Origin: Fibrobacter sp.
GTDB lineage: Bacteria; Fibrobacterota; Fibrobacteria; Fibrobacterales; Fibrobacteraceae
NCBI GenBank assembly: GCA_024398875.1
Contig: JAKSIJ010000004.1
Coordinates: forward strand, 1 to 64,000
DNA: 64,000 bases
Direction: 5' to 3'
This document shows, piece by piece, positions 51,443-61,585 of the stretch; positions within the stretch are counted from its first letter, which is position 1; each line of letters begins with the position of its first letter. Made by a program: the position numbers and the translations under genes. The notes beneath the pieces were generated by a model, which was given only the letters and a program-made list of their open reading frames with translations, did not search any database and was not told the origin of the DNA.

Positions 51443-52000
51443 ATGAATAAAACGAAATTCAAGATTTTGGCTATCGTGGATGCTGTCATCATCGTAGCCC
51501 TCTTTATCGTGATGTTCTCACTGAAGGGTCAGTACAACGAACAGGCCCAGACCTCTGTGAAGGAGCAGGTGGGCGCTTACCAGGAGAAGGCCAACGGCGT
51601 TCTTCAGGAGCAGTGGCTCTCCATGGACCAGTACGGCATGGCTTGGAAGCTTTTGTTCACGACCCTCACCGGCGACAAGACGGAAGCCACCTTCGATGCT
51701 ACCGCTAAGGCCATCTTTGAAAACAAGGATGCTCGTTTGAAGCAGCTTTCTTACATGTACACGGCTGCGGGCATCAATCCGGAAGCCCAGAACAAGATTA
51801 ACGAGGCCGCCGGCATGGCCGACAAACTCGTCATCAAGGATGAGAAGGGCGTGAAGGAAGTGGCTTGCGGTAAGAACTGCGTCATCACATTCACCTTTGC
51901 CAAGGGTAAGCTTGTGAGCCAGGACTACAAGGCCTTGGTGGAATACAACATGACCGAAAACTTTAAACTGGAAGCTCCGGCAGCTTTCCACTTCGAATAA
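51443..52000 (+). CDS. Small membrane-anchored periplasmic protein A
   Basis: 185 residues, not recognised. One N-terminal membrane helix (ILAIVDAVIIVALFIVMFSL) with no cleavage site, so a periplasmic domain on an anchor. Coiled start (YNEQAQTSVKEQVGAYQEKANGV), then a helical domain with a GINPEAQNKINEAAGMADKL stretch and one Cys pair (VACGKNCV), possibly a disulfide. A GAAGGAATTTT site precedes the start. The next gene follows 11 bases later and has the same layout. Confidence 0.7.
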   Translation: MNKTKFKILAIVDAVIIVALFIVMFSLKGQYNEQAQTSVKEQVGAYQEKANGVLQEQWLSMDQYGMAWKLLFTTLTGDKTEATFDATAKAIFENKDARLKQLSYMYTAAGINPEAQNKINEAAGMADKLVIKDEKGVKEVACGKNCVITFTFAKGKLVSQDYKALVEYNMTENFKLEAPAAFHFE

Positions 52001-52011
52001 GGGGCACTGAA

Positions 52012-52500
52012 ATGAATATCAAGACTATTGCTATTGCTCTTACGGTTCTCGTGTTCGGCGTGCTGATTCTCGTGCTTACGCAGAAGGGCAACTATGTTTC
52101 CCAGGCTACGGAACACTACGAGAAGACAACTGCCAATTCCTTCAAGGGAACATCCAAGATTGTGGAATATGTGGGCAGCTCCATCGACATGAACAAGATG
52201 CTCTGGGCTCTCAGCTGCGAAGCTATCCAGACGGTGAAATCCTCTCAGGACATGGCCAAGCTGGAAGGCAAGTATTTCCCTTCCACCAAGGGCTCCAACA
52301 GTATTTCTAAGATGACCCGCCGCTTTGAAGCGACCAGCGCCTACTTCATCGTTTCCAGCTTTGACAAGGTGGAAGTGGACCCGAAGACCCAGCTGAAGAC
52401 ACTCTCTGGCCTCAAGTCCATCGACGTGAATGCCCTCCTGGGTGAAGTGGCCATGGCTGCTCCTGTTGAGGAAGAGGACGAAGGTTCCGAAGAAGAATAA
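52012..52500 (+). CDS. Small membrane-anchored periplasmic protein B
   Basis: 162 residues, not recognised. An N-terminal helix (IALTVLVFGVLILVLTQ) followed by a helical domain and an acidic tail (EEEDEGSEEE). KGNYVSQATEHYEKTTANSFKG is similar in layout to KGQYNEQAQTSVKEQVGAY of the upstream gene, which suggests paralogues. Both lie between polysaccharide and purL genes. A terminator with a TTCG loop follows. Confidence 0.68.
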   Translation: MNIKTIAIALTVLVFGVLILVLTQKGNYVSQATEHYEKTTANSFKGTSKIVEYVGSSIDMNKMLWALSCEAIQTVKSSQDMAKLEGKYFPSTKGSNSISKMTRRFEATSAYFIVSSFDKVEVDPKTQLKTLSGLKSIDVNALLGEVAMAAPVEEEDEGSEEE

Positions 52501-52594
52501 TACGTCGCATTGGCATTTTTGCAACTGCGCAGGTCATGTTTTTTGCAGCTGCGCGAGTTGTTAAATGCAACTCTTTGTACATCAATGAGTTATG

Positions 52595-52624
52595 AAAAAG
52601 CCGCCTTCGGGTGGCTTTTTTTGT
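52595..52624 (+). terminator. Terminator after the two small membrane proteins
   Basis: AAAAGCCGCC-TTCG-GGTGGCTTTT, a ten-pair stem (one G-T pair) with a stable TTCG tetraloop followed by a T run. About 95 bases past the stop. Confidence 0.9.
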
Positions 52625-52644
52625 GCCGTTTTCTATGGTTTGCC

Positions 52645-52674
52645 GCGTCGTGCTTCGCACTCCTCGCAATGACG
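52645..52674. repeat. Dispersed ...TCGCAATGACG element
   Basis: CGTCGTGCTTCGCACTCCTCGCAATGACG, the reverse of the element inside the gene at 60320 and akin to copies at 3050-3130. Lies in the purL leader region. Confidence 0.65.
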
Positions 52675-52682
52675 TTTCGGTG

Positions 52683-52710
52683 TTGTCGAAGCCTTTAGCT
52701 TTTCTAGATT
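52683..52710 (+). promoter_or_regulatory. purL: Possible purL promoter
   Basis: TTGTCG at 52683-52688, 16 bases, TAGATT at 52705-52710, about 66 bases before the start codon. Both boxes are partial matches. I see no purine riboswitch in the leader. Confidence 0.28.
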
Positions 52711-52776
52711 TAGCGCCGTAATTTTTAACAGTGCCTGGCTTGCGATGTCCGCGGGTCAGTGCGATCAGAGGTGACA

Positions 52777-55700
52777 ATGCTTATTCTTCGTGGTACTCCG
52801 GCTCTCTCGGATTTCCGTATTCAAAAATTGATGGCTGACTTCAAAAAGGAAGGCCTGAATGTTGCATGCGCTTATGCAGAATTCCTCCATGTGGTGGATC
52901 TCGCGGCGGAACTTTCTGGCGAAGAACTGGCGACCTTGGAGAAGGTGCTTCACTACGGACCCATGCGCGAAGTGAAGGCTCTGGAAGGCGAACTTTTTGT
53001 GGTGTGCCCGCGTCCGGGAACTATCAGCCCGTGGAGCAGTAAGGCTACGGATATCGCCCACATTTGCGGTCTCCCTGCCATTAAGCGCATTGAGCGCGCC
53101 ATTGCCTACTACGTGAAGTTTGAAGGTGCCGTGCCTGCCAATGCCCGCGATGTAATCAAGGCGAAGATTCATGACCGCATGACTCAGGCGGTGTTTGCCG
53201 ATACCGCTTCTCTGGAAGTTCTTTTTAGCAAGGAAGAACCGCGCCCGCTGAACATCATTCCGGTGCTTACGGAAGGCCGTGAGGCTCTGGTGAAGGCTGA
53301 CAAGGCTATGGGCCTCGCTCTCTCGCCCGATGAAATCGACTACCTGGTGAAGAACTTCACGGAACTCAAGCGCAATCCGACAGACGTGGAACTCTACATG
53401 TTCGCTCAGGCCAACTCTGAGCACTGCCGTCACAAGGTGTTCGGTGCGGAATGGACCATCGATGGCGTGAAGCAGGACAAGTCCTTGTTCCAGATGATTA
53501 AGAACACCTACCAGCTCCACAACACCAACATCTTCAGCGCCTATAAGGATAACGCTGCTGTGATGAAGGGTGCTACCGCTGGCCGTTACTATGCCGACCC
53601 GCGCAATAACAAGTACGACTTCCACAACGAAGAAGTGGACATCTTGATGAAGGTGGAAACCCACAACCATCCGACGGCAATTTCTCCGTTCCCGGGTGCT
53701 GCAACCGGTAGTGGCGGTGAAATCCGCGACGAAGGTGCGACGGGTAAGGGCAGTAAGCCGAAGGCCGGTCTCTGCGGCTTCAGTGTTTCTAACCTCAAGC
53801 TTCCGGGCGCCGTGCAGCCTTGGGAAAAGGACTTCGGAAGCCCGTCCCGCATCGCGACTCCGCTCGATATCATGATTGACGGCCCTCTTGGTGGCGCCGC
53901 CTTCAACAACGAATATGGGCGCCCAAACATCCTCGGCTACTTCCGCACCTTCGAGCAGGAAGTCTCCAGCGAAAAGGGTACCGAAGTCCGCGGCTACCAC
54001 AAGCCCATTATGCTGGCAGGTGGCCTCGGCAACATCAAGCACGACCACATCGAGAAGGGCCACATCGATCCGGGTGACCATCTGGTGGTTCTGGGTGGCC
54101 CTGCCATGCTCATTGGTCTTGGCGGTGGTGCTGCTAGCTCCGTGCAGAATGGTGCCGGTAATGAATCTCTGGACTTTGCCTCCGTGCAGCGCGAAAACCC
54201 CGAAATGGAACGTCGCTGTCAGGAAGTGATTGACCGCTGCTGGGCTATGGACGACGAGAACCCCATCACCTTCATTCACGACGTGGGCGCAGGTGGACTT
54301 TCCAATGCCTTCCCGGAACTGGTGAACGATGGCGGTCTCGGCGGTAAGTTCGAACTCCGCAACGTGCCCAACGATGAACCGGGCATGAGTCCGTTTGAAA
54401 TCTGGAGTAATGAATCCCAGGAACGCTACGTGATTGCAGTTGCAGGCAACAAGCTGGATGTGTTCGACGCCATTTGTAAGCGCGAACGCTGCCCGTATGC
54501 AGTGGTGGGCGAGGCCATTCCTGAAAAGCACTTGACTTTGACGGATAAGCATTTCAACTCTACGCCAATCGACATGCCGCTGGAAGTTCTTCTCGGCAAG
54601 CCGCCCCGCATGATTCGTAACGAAAAGAGCCAGAAGCGCCCGCTGAATTCCGCTGTGGTTCCGGCAGATGCTTCCATCAAGGATATCGCGCACCGCGTGA
54701 TGGCGAACCCCACGGTGGCCGACAAGACGTTCCTCATCTCCATCGGTGACCGCAGCGTGACCGGCATGATTTGCCGCGACCAGATGGTTGGCCCGTGGCA
54801 GGTGCCTGTGGCCGACTGCGCCGTGACCAGTGCCACGCTTGACACCTACGAAGGTGAAGTCATGAGTATGGGTGAACGCGCTCCTATTGCGTTGATTAGT
54901 CCCGCTGCTGCAGCCCGCATGACGGTTGCCGAAGCCCTCACGAACATGGCCGCGGCTTATGTGCCGGATATGGGCCGTGTGAATTTGTCTGCAAACTGGA
55001 TGGCAACGCCAAACTACGAAGGTGATGGCGCCGACCTCTATGAAGCTGTAAAGTCCATCGGTATGGAACTCTGCCCGGAACTGGGAATCACGATTCCTGT
55101 GGGTAAGGATTCCATGAGCATGAGCACCGTTTGGAGTGATTCCAAGGGCAATCACCGCGTGACGGCCCCGATTTCCCTGGTGATTAGCGGTTTTGCTCCT
55201 TGCGCCGATGTGCGTAAGACATTGACTCCGCAACTCCTGCAGAAGAAGGACACGAGCCTCATGTTGGTGGATTTGGCCCGCGGTAAGAACCGCATGGGTG
55301 CTTCCATCGCGGCTCAGGTCTACAACAACCTGGGCGACAAGGCTCCGGATGTGGATAGCGCAAAGGAACTCCGCGCCTTCTTCGAAACCATCCAGAAACT
55401 CAATGCCGCGGGCAAAATTATGGCTTACCACGACAAGAGCGATGGCGGTCTCTATGCTGCTGTGGCAGAGATGTGCTTTGCTGGCCACGTGGGCGCAACT
55501 CTCGATGTAACCGCCCTCAAGGGAAACCTCATCGACGCTCTCTTCAACGAAGAACTGGGTGCAGTGCTCCAGGTTGCAAACGCAGACGTCGCCGCCGTTC
55601 GCGATGCCTTCGCCGCCGCAGGTCTCGGCGATACCGTCGCTGTCATCGGTACGCTTAACGACACCTATAATTTTGTGATTGGCGATTACACCGAGGGTCT

Positions 55701-56652
55701 CTCCGACATTCGCGCCATCTGGAGTGACACGACACGTCGCATCGCTGCAATTCGCGACAATCCGGCCTGCGCCGAAAGCGAATACAACCTGAAGTTGAAT
55801 CAGGCCGACAAGGGCATTTGCCCGAAGGTTACCTTCGATGTTGCCGCTGGCGCCAAGGTCGTCAAGGATTACACAAGCCGCCCGAAGATGGCAATCCTCC
55901 GCGAGCAGGGCATCAATGGCGAGCTGGAAATGGCTGCCGCCTTCCAGAAGGCTGGCTTCGAAAGCATCGACGTCCACATGACCGACATCCTCTCCGGTCG
56001 CGTGAGCCTCAAGGACTTCAATGGTCTTGTGGCCTGCGGTGGCTTCAGCTACGGCGACGTCTTGGGCGCCGGCGAAGGCTGGGCCAAGAGCATCCTCTTC
56101 AACCCGAAGGCTCGTGCCGAATTTGAGGCCTACTTCAACCGCAAGGATACCTTCACGCTCGGCGTTTGCAACGGCTGCCAGATGGTTTCGAACCTGAAGG
56201 ATTTGATTCCGGGTGCCAAGCACTGGCCGCGCTTTGTGCAGAATGCCTCCGAACGCTTCGAAGCCCGCTTCGCAAGCCTCAAGGTGGAAGAAACCCCGGC
56301 AGTGCTCCTCAAGGGTATGGCAGGCTCCGTGCTCCCCATCGCTGTGGCTCACGGTGAAGGCCGCGCCGAATTCGCAAGCCGTGAAGCCGCCGAGGCATGC
56401 CTCAAGACTGGCCTCGTGACTCTCCGCTATGTGGACGGCAACCACGATTACACGGAATGCTACCCGCTGAACCCCAACGGTTCTCCGTTCGGCATTACGG
56501 GCCTCTGCTCTGAAGATGGCCGCGCCATGATCATGATGCCGCACCCCGAACGCGTCTACCGCACTTGCCAGAACTCCTGGCACCCGGCTGATTGGGGTGA
56601 AGACGGCCCGTGGATGCAGCTGTTCCGCAACGGCCGTATCTTTGTTGGCTAG
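52777..56652 (+). CDS. purL: Phosphoribosylformylglycinamidine synthase, single-chain
   Basis: 1291 residues. Makes FGAM from FGAR, ATP and glutamine in purine synthesis. The large, fused form: an N-terminal PurS-like domain, two FGAM synthase halves ([89 protein letters not shown]), and a C-terminal class I glutamine amidotransferase (LGVCNGCQM with the catalytic Cys, and [12 protein letters not shown] with the His). Start at the ATG at 52777 after AGAGGTGACA; the frame begins earlier, but the family N-terminus is [14 protein letters not shown] hairpin follows. Confidence 0.97.
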   Translation: MLILRGTPALSDFRIQKLMADFKKEGLNVACAYAEFLHVVDLAAELSGEELATLEKVLHYGPMREVKALEGELFVVCPRPGTISPWSSKATDIAHICGLPAIKRIERAIAYYVKFEGAVPANARDVIKAKIHDRMTQAVFADTASLEVLFSKEEPRPLNIIPVLTEGREALVKADKAMGLALSPDEIDYLVKNFTELKRNPTDVELYMFAQANSEHCRHKVFGAEWTIDGVKQDKSLFQMIKNTYQLHNTNIFSAYKDNAAVMKGATAGRYYADPRNNKYDFHNEEVDILMKVETHNHPTAISPFPGAATGSGGEIRDEGATGKGSKPKAGLCGFSVSNLKLPGAVQPWEKDFGSPSRIATPLDIMIDGPLGGAAFNNEYGRPNILGYFRTFEQEVSSEKGTEVRGYHKPIMLAGGLGNIKHDHIEKGHIDPGDHLVVLGGPAMLIGLGGGAASSVQNGAGNESLDFASVQRENPEMERRCQEVIDRCWAMDDENPITFIHDVGAGGLSNAFPELVNDGGLGGKFELRNVPNDEPGMSPFEIWSNESQERYVIAVAGNKLDVFDAICKRERCPYAVVGEAIPEKHLTLTDKHFNSTPIDMPLEVLLGKPPRMIRNEKSQKRPLNSAVVPADASIKDIAHRVMANPTVADKTFLISIGDRSVTGMICRDQMVGPWQVPVADCAVTSATLDTYEGEVMSMGERAPIALISPAAAARMTVAEALTNMAAAYVPDMGRVNLSANWMATPNYEGDGADLYEAVKSIGMELCPELGITIPVGKDSMSMSTVWSDSKGNHRVTAPISLVISGFAPCADVRKTLTPQLLQKKDTSLMLVDLARGKNRMGASIAAQVYNNLGDKAPDVDSAKELRAFFETIQKLNAAGKIMAYHDKSDGGLYAAVAEMCFAGHVGATLDVTALKGNLIDALFNEELGAVLQVANADVAAVRDAFAAAGLGDTVAVIGTLNDTYNFVIGDYTEGLSDIRAIWSDTTRRIAAIRDNPACAESEYNLKLNQADKGICPKVTFDVAAGAKVVKDYTSRPKMAILREQGINGELEMAAAFQKAGFESIDVHMTDILSGRVSLKDFNGLVACGGFSYGDVLGAGEGWAKSILFNPKARAEFEAYFNRKDTFTLGVCNGCQMVSNLKDLIPGAKHWPRFVQNASERFEARFASLKVEETPAVLLKGMAGSVLPIAVAHGEGRAEFASREAAEACLKTGLVTLRYVDGNHDYTECYPLNPNGSPFGITGLCSEDGRAMIMMPHPERVYRTCQNSWHPADWGEDGPWMQLFRNGRIFVG

Positions 56653-56687
56653 GGTCGAATGCGGCCTGACCGCCGAAAATTACTCAA

Positions 56688-56718
56688 AATAGACCGGTTT
56701 TCGCCGGTCTATTCCTTT
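56688..56718 (+). terminator. purL: Terminator of purL
   Basis: Ten-pair perfect stem AATAGACCGG / CCGGTCTATT around TTTTCG. The T tract after it is weak (CCTTTAT). About 35 bases after the stop. Confidence 0.7.
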
Positions 56719-56810
56719 ATGTAACTCGTTGAGCATAAAAGTGATATGTATATGGGACTATGCGCGCGGATAGTGCCTGCGACCCCCGTATTTTGTGCTA
56801 AATTTATGTT

Positions 56811-58388
56811 GTGGTCTTATCTTGTAATCATATTATAAGAACGACGGCGGTTTTTGCACTTTTGGCTAGTGCAGCCGTTTTCGCTGATGGCCCTGTGGTG
56901 GGTTCCGAGCACAACCGCAACTTGCGGGGCTTGGATTATGCCCCCATGCTTTTGGATTACCACCGCCAGACGGTGGGGGAGAATCGCCAGTTTTTCACCT
57001 ACCCGGTTCGGAATCCTGATTTCAGAGCCAACTTCGCCAAGAGCGAGGGCGGGGCCATGGCCTACTTCGCCGATACTCTGGGCGGTGCCCGCGGTGCAGT
57101 TGGCCACACCATAGGCATTGCAGTTTCCCCTGTGGGTGGCATAGACTATCGTGGTTCCTCCGCCATGAACGATACCATCTGGCCGGCTTTTGATGGAGGT
57201 CTTTACCTCCGCGGTTACGCCGACTCCCTGGATTTTGACTTGGAAGCCCGGATGTACGCCGAGAAGCACACCGCCGGCGCCAAAAAAGACGACCGCCGCA
57301 AACCCCAAAGCTACGACCATGAAGTTTTCGATGTGCAGAATGAGGAAACCGGTGGCGAGGATTACATCAGTTACTCCCGTTACCGCGCCCATTTGGGTTT
57401 GAACTATGCCTTCGCACGGCTGCAACTGGCCCGCGACGTGCTTCATTTTGGCCCGGGCTACTACAACAACCTCACGCTGAACCAGTTCGCCCTCCCGTAC
57501 AACATGCTCACTCTGGACCTGGTCTTTGGCCCGTTCCGCGTGTTCAGCGCCTATGCCGATTTGCGGGTGAACTCCTGGAGCTACAGCAAGGACAACCTGA
57601 ACGACCGCAATCTTTACGCCCACCGCTACGAACTGGCTCTGGGGAACCTCACTTTGGGCATGAGCGAAATCCAGATTCTCTACAACGAGAACAAACCGTG
57701 GCTCTTCACGCCGGTGGTGCCGCTCTTCATCGAGAAGGGCAACTACACGGAGCGTGTGAACAACGGCGGCCTCGCTCTGGATTTGAACTACCGCATTCTC
57801 GGCTTTGCCCGTGTCTATGGCGAATTCTTCCTGGACGACATGGAATCGCCTTACGCCGTGTACGAGAACAAGATGAGCAACAACCGCTGGGCGGCAATGG
57901 CCGGCATGCAGATGGCTCACGACTTCTACCTGAAGGCCCATAAACTGGAGGCCGGCACCATCGCGGAAATCGCCCGTGTGGAGCCTTACACCTATACCCA
58001 TTATGATACCGCCATGGCTCAGATGGCGCATTTGGGGCTTCCCTTGGGTAACCCCAACGGACCAAATTCTTTAGCGGTGGACTGGACCGTGTACGCCCAG
58101 TTCGGGGTCGGCGCAACTCAAGGCGCAGTCCGTGCTAGCGGTGATGTACAACGGGGTGGCGTGATATTCGCTTCCCTTCACAACAAATGGCTGTGGAAGG
58201 GTGTGGATTACGGCAGCAATCTGGATGACCCCTACAAGACGGTGGAAAAGCGGTTCATCCATGATGCACCTTTGACATGGACCATAGCGCCTGCGCTGAG
58301 CTATCAGGGTCAGTACGTGGCCTACATGGGCGAACTCACATTGGGTGATGAAAAGTCGGTCTACTTCCGGGCGAGTTTCAAGTGGTAA
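56811..58388 (+). CDS. Wzi-like capsule-assembly outer-membrane barrel (copy 2)
   Basis: 525 residues, starting with GTG at 56811. Signal peptide up to about SAAVFA-DG. A beta-barrel with many aromatic girdles, ending in FRASFKW. The shared layout with the protein at 42349 includes LARDVLHFGPGYYNNLTL (against LTWGPARHNHVIL), VYGEFFLDDMESP and EPYTYTHYDTA. In the Wzi model the barrel plus periplasmic plug binds capsule. It heads the operon-like run with the bacillosamine-type genes, 15 bases before the dehydratase. There is no clear ribosome site for the GTG. Confidence 0.82.
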   Translation: MVLSCNHIIRTTAVFALLASAAVFADGPVVGSEHNRNLRGLDYAPMLLDYHRQTVGENRQFFTYPVRNPDFRANFAKSEGGAMAYFADTLGGARGAVGHTIGIAVSPVGGIDYRGSSAMNDTIWPAFDGGLYLRGYADSLDFDLEARMYAEKHTAGAKKDDRRKPQSYDHEVFDVQNEETGGEDYISYSRYRAHLGLNYAFARLQLARDVLHFGPGYYNNLTLNQFALPYNMLTLDLVFGPFRVFSAYADLRVNSWSYSKDNLNDRNLYAHRYELALGNLTLGMSEIQILYNENKPWLFTPVVPLFIEKGNYTERVNNGGLALDLNYRILGFARVYGEFFLDDMESPYAVYENKMSNNRWAAMAGMQMAHDFYLKAHKLEAGTIAEIARVEPYTYTHYDTAMAQMAHLGLPLGNPNGPNSLAVDWTVYAQFGVGATQGAVRASGDVQRGGVIFASLHNKWLWKGVDYGSNLDDPYKTVEKRFIHDAPLTWTIAPALSYQGQYVAYMGELTLGDEKSVYFRASFKW

Positions 58389-58403
58389 ATTGGAGTTTGT
58401 GCT

Positions 58404-60323
58404 ATGCTGAGTAAAATTTCAAGTTTCCGTTTCCGCAAAAGGGTGCTGGCCGTTGCCGACGCGTTTATCGTCGTCATTGCAGGCCTCATCATCAACTTCA
58501 TTTTCTACTACTTTGACATCTACCTCCTGGTGCCGGAGGAAATGCTGGCCTTCTATGCCCTCAGCGCCTTCTGCTGCTTTACCGGCATGATGCTCTTTGG
58601 CTGCTACAACAAGCTGTGGCGCTACTTCAACTGGAAGGATTACATCGATTGCGCGAAGGGCATTATCATGGGTATGGCGGTGACAGGTCTTGTTATGGGC
58701 CAGTTGCGGGGCTACATTGCGCTCCGCTACCTCACGTTCCACACCCTTCTTGCTATTGTTGGCGTGTGCGGTTTCCGCTTTATCTTCAAAAGTTCTTTCC
58801 TCACCTTGGTGGCTGTGGGTCGTAACGAGGTTGATAAAAAGCGGACCATGATTATTGGCGCCGGGCGTTGCTGCCGCGTGCTTCTGTGGGAGATTTTCAA
58901 TGAGGGCGCCTCCGAAGATGAAGTAGATGCCCCCAGTCCTATTCGTGAATTTACGCCGGTCTGCATCATTGACGACGACCGCACCAAATTGGGACTTCGC
59001 ATCAAGGGCGTGGAGGTGATGGGTACCACTAGCGATATCGTCAAGCTGGCAAAACTCCACAAAATAGAGCAGATTCTGTTCGCCATTCCCAGTGCCCCTT
59101 CAAAAGACCGCCAGGCAATTTTGTTGGAATGTTCCAAAACAAACCTGCCCGTTAAAATCATTCCCTTCTTTGGCCAGCAGTTGGAAGAGGGCCATATTCT
59201 GGGGCAGATCCGCGACATCAAGGTGGAAGACTTGCTGGGTCGCGAGCCCGTGAAATTCGATAACGCCGACGTGCGCGACTTTATTGCAGACAAAGTCGTC
59301 ATGGTCACCGGTGGCGGTGGCAGCATCGGTTCGGAACTTGTCCGCCAGATTGCGAAGTACGGACCAAAACAGGTCATCATCGTGGATATCTACGAGAACA
59401 ACGCCTACGACATTCAGCAGGAACTAGTGATGGAGTACGGCAACGCCCTCAATTTGGTGACCCTCATCGCAAGCGTCCGCGACTACTTCCGCATGAGCCA
59501 GATTTTCAAGAAGTACAAGCCCGACGTGGTGTTCCACGCCGCCGCCCACAAGCATGTGCCCCTGATGGAGAAATCCCCCATGGAGGCCATCAAGAACAAC
59601 GTGATTGGCACCTTCAACATCGGCACCCTCTCGCTCTTTAACAACGTGAAGAAGTTTGTGATGATTAGCACCGACAAGGCTGTGAACCCCACCAATGTGA
59701 TGGGTGCGAGCAAGCGCTGCTGCGAAATGATTATCCAGTTCCTCAGCCAGCAGAAGGATAGCAAGACAGAGTTTGTGACCACCCGGTTTGGCAATGTGCT
59801 GGGCAGTAACGGCAGCGTGATTCCGCTCTTCAAAAAACAGATTGAGCAGGGGAAGCCCGTCACCGTGACACATCCGGATATCATCCGCTACTTCATGACC
59901 ATTCCCGAGGCCGTGAGCCTGGTGATGGAGGCTGCCAGTATCGCCCACGGTGGTGAAATCTTCGTGCTGGATATGGGCCAGCCTGTGAAAATCGTGTCTC
60001 TCGCCGAGAACCTCATCCGCATGTACGGCAAGGTGCCCTACAAGGATGTGGAAATCAAGTTCACGGGCCTCCGCCCCGGCGAAAAGATTAAGGAAGAACT
60101 GCTGATGAACGAGGAGGGTCTGCAGAAGACCCGGAACAAGCTCATCTTTATCGGGAAGCAGATTGAAATCGATACGGACAAGTTCATCAATGAGCTTTGG
60201 ACCCTGAAGAACGCTGCCGCCGAGAATGAGGAAGGTGCCGCCATCCGCGCCTTGCACCATATTGTGCCCACGTTCACCACTCCGGAAGAATACAACCGCT
60301 CTCAAAAAATGAGGGCAATATGA
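58404..60323 (+). CDS. pglF: Membrane-bound UDP-GlcNAc 4,6-dehydratase (WbpM/PglF type)
   Basis: 639 residues. About four N-terminal membrane helices (15-130), a CoA-binding-like Rossmann domain (about 145-250) and the SDR domain: GGGGSIGSELVRQI (about 305), HAAAHKHVPLME, and the catalytic region STDKAVNPTNVMGASKR, where Lys/Met replaces the usual Tyr-Lys order as in WbpM and PglF. It forms UDP-4-keto-6-deoxy sugar, the first step to UDP-bacillosamine or related sugars. It overlaps the aminotransferase start by 4 bases (ATGA). Confidence 0.93.
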   Translation: MLSKISSFRFRKRVLAVADAFIVVIAGLIINFIFYYFDIYLLVPEEMLAFYALSAFCCFTGMMLFGCYNKLWRYFNWKDYIDCAKGIIMGMAVTGLVMGQLRGYIALRYLTFHTLLAIVGVCGFRFIFKSSFLTLVAVGRNEVDKKRTMIIGAGRCCRVLLWEIFNEGASEDEVDAPSPIREFTPVCIIDDDRTKLGLRIKGVEVMGTTSDIVKLAKLHKIEQILFAIPSAPSKDRQAILLECSKTNLPVKIIPFFGQQLEEGHILGQIRDIKVEDLLGREPVKFDNADVRDFIADKVVMVTGGGGSIGSELVRQIAKYGPKQVIIVDIYENNAYDIQQELVMEYGNALNLVTLIASVRDYFRMSQIFKKYKPDVVFHAAAHKHVPLMEKSPMEAIKNNVIGTFNIGTLSLFNNVKKFVMISTDKAVNPTNVMGASKRCCEMIIQFLSQQKDSKTEFVTTRFGNVLGSNGSVIPLFKKQIEQGKPVTVTHPDIIRYFMTIPEAVSLVMEAASIAHGGEIFVLDMGQPVKIVSLAENLIRMYGKVPYKDVEIKFTGLRPGEKIKEELLMNEEGLQKTRNKLIFIGKQIEIDTDKFINELWTLKNAAAENEEGAAIRALHHIVPTFTTPEEYNRSQKMRAI

Positions 60324-61567
60324 TTCGCAGGTTTGAAAACAAAGTTTGGCTCAGTAGCCCCACCATGCACGGCGAGGAAATCAAGTATGTGCAGGAGGCC
60401 TACACAACCAACTGGATGAGTACCGTTGGCGCCAACATCAACGAAGTGGAACGCCTTGCCGCCGCGAAGGTTGGCTGCAAGTACGCCGTTGCCCTCAGTT
60501 GCGGAACAGCCGCCCTCCACCTGTGCACGCGATTGGCCGGTGAGCGCCTTTACGGCCGTGCAAAGCCAGGGCAGGGGAGTCTCATGGGCCACAAGGTTTT
60601 TTGTAGCGACATGACGTTTGCCGCGACACTGAATTCCGTCGCCTACGAAAATGGCGAGGCAGTCTTCATTGATATGGAACGGGATACCTGGAATATGGAC
60701 CCGGCCAGCTTGGAACTCGCCTTCCAGCAGTTTCCCGATGTTAAATTGGTCGTAATGGCCCACCTTTACGGAACCCCTGGCAAGTGCGATGAAATCCGCA
60801 AAATTTGCAACGCTCATGGAGCCTTGCTTGTAGAAGATGCCGCCGAAAGCTTTGGCGCTACCTACAAGGGCGTGCAGACGGGAATGTTTGGCGATTATGC
60901 CGCCATCAGCTTTAACGGGAACAAGATTATCACAGGTTCTAGTGGAGGAATGTTCCTCACCAACAGCAAGGAAGATGCGGACAAGGTTCGCAAGTGGAGC
61001 ACCCAGAGCCGCGAGCCATTCCCCTGGTATGAACATGAGGAAATCGGCTACAACTACCGCATGAGTAACGTGATTGCTGGCGTTGTCCGTGGCCAGTTCC
61101 CGCATTTGGAAGAACACATCGCGCAGAAACGCGCTATCTACGAACGCTACAAGGAAGGCTTCAAGGGTCTCCCCGTGAGCATGAACCCCTTTGATGCGGC
61201 AAACAGCGTGCCGAATTTCTGGCTCAGTTGCATGCTTATCGACCGCGAAGCAATCGCCGCCAACGGAGCCTGCGAACCGGGCAAAACGACCCCCGAAAAA
61301 ATCCTCGCACGCATCGCCGAGATGAACGCCGAAGGCCGCCCCATCTGGAAGCCTATGCACATGCAGCCCATGTACAAGAACCATCCCTTCGTCTCCGCGC
61401 CTATTGCGAGCTTTTCTCAAAACGTCATTGCGAGCGAAGCGAAGCAATCTATTGCCGATGTCGGTGCCGACATCTTCGCGCGAGGCCTCTGCCTCCCCAG
61501 TGACAACAAAATGACCCCTGAACAGCAGGACGCCATCATTGAAATCATCAAGGAGTGCTTCCCCTAA
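60320..61567 (+). CDS. pglE: PglE/WbpE-type sugar aminotransferase carrying a translated repeat
   Basis: 415 residues. Adds NH2 at C4 of the keto sugar from the preceding gene. PLP Lys202 sits in FNGNKIITGSSGG; VEDAAESFGA (about 171-180) is conserved. Typical relatives run from KPMHMQP through a short loop to SEDIFERGLCLPS. Here the loop is longer by roughly 20 residues, and NVIASEAKQSI in it is the translation of the dispersed CGTCATTGCGAGCG element. The reading frame is preserved and the C-terminal part GLCLPSDNKMT is normal, so the enzyme is probably active. In PglE-type enzymes this loop is at the surface. Confidence 0.92.
   Translation: MIRRFENKVWLSSPTMHGEEIKYVQEAYTTNWMSTVGANINEVERLAAAKVGCKYAVALSCGTAALHLCTRLAGERLYGRAKPGQGSLMGHKVFCSDMTFAATLNSVAYENGEAVFIDMERDTWNMDPASLELAFQQFPDVKLVVMAHLYGTPGKCDEIRKICNAHGALLVEDAAESFGATYKGVQTGMFGDYAAISFNGNKIITGSSGGMFLTNSKEDADKVRKWSTQSREPFPWYEHEEIGYNYRMSNVIAGVVRGQFPHLEEHIAQKRAIYERYKEGFKGLPVSMNPFDAANSVPNFWLSCMLIDREAIAANGACEPGKTTPEKILARIAEMNAEGRPIWKPMHMQPMYKNHPFVSAPIASFSQNVIASEAKQSIADVGADIFARGLCLPSDNKMTPEQQDAIIEIIKECFP
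61423..61450 (+). repeat. Dispersed repeat inserted in frame in the aminotransferase gene
   Basis: CGTCATTGCGAGCGAAGCGAAGCAATCT. Its reverse complement core (CTCGCAATGACG) recurs at 52645-52674 and near 3050-3130. ATTGCGAGC also occurs just before it, at 61402-61410. A perfect inverted repeat GATGTCGG-TG-CCGACATC (61457-61474) follows, so the inserted block may be larger than the core. Confidence 0.8.
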
Positions 61568-61585
61568 TTTGCGATATATTGAAAA

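Noticed and set aside
52625-52776. Purine riboswitch or PurR site before purL
   Set aside because: No conserved riboswitch core or palindromic PurR-like operator was seen in the leader; only a dispersed repeat and weak promoter boxes.
52765-56583. 1272-residue open frame antisense to purL
   Set aside because: It is an exact shadow of a highly conserved gene, has no family motif, and arises from the GC-rich third codon positions of the real frame.
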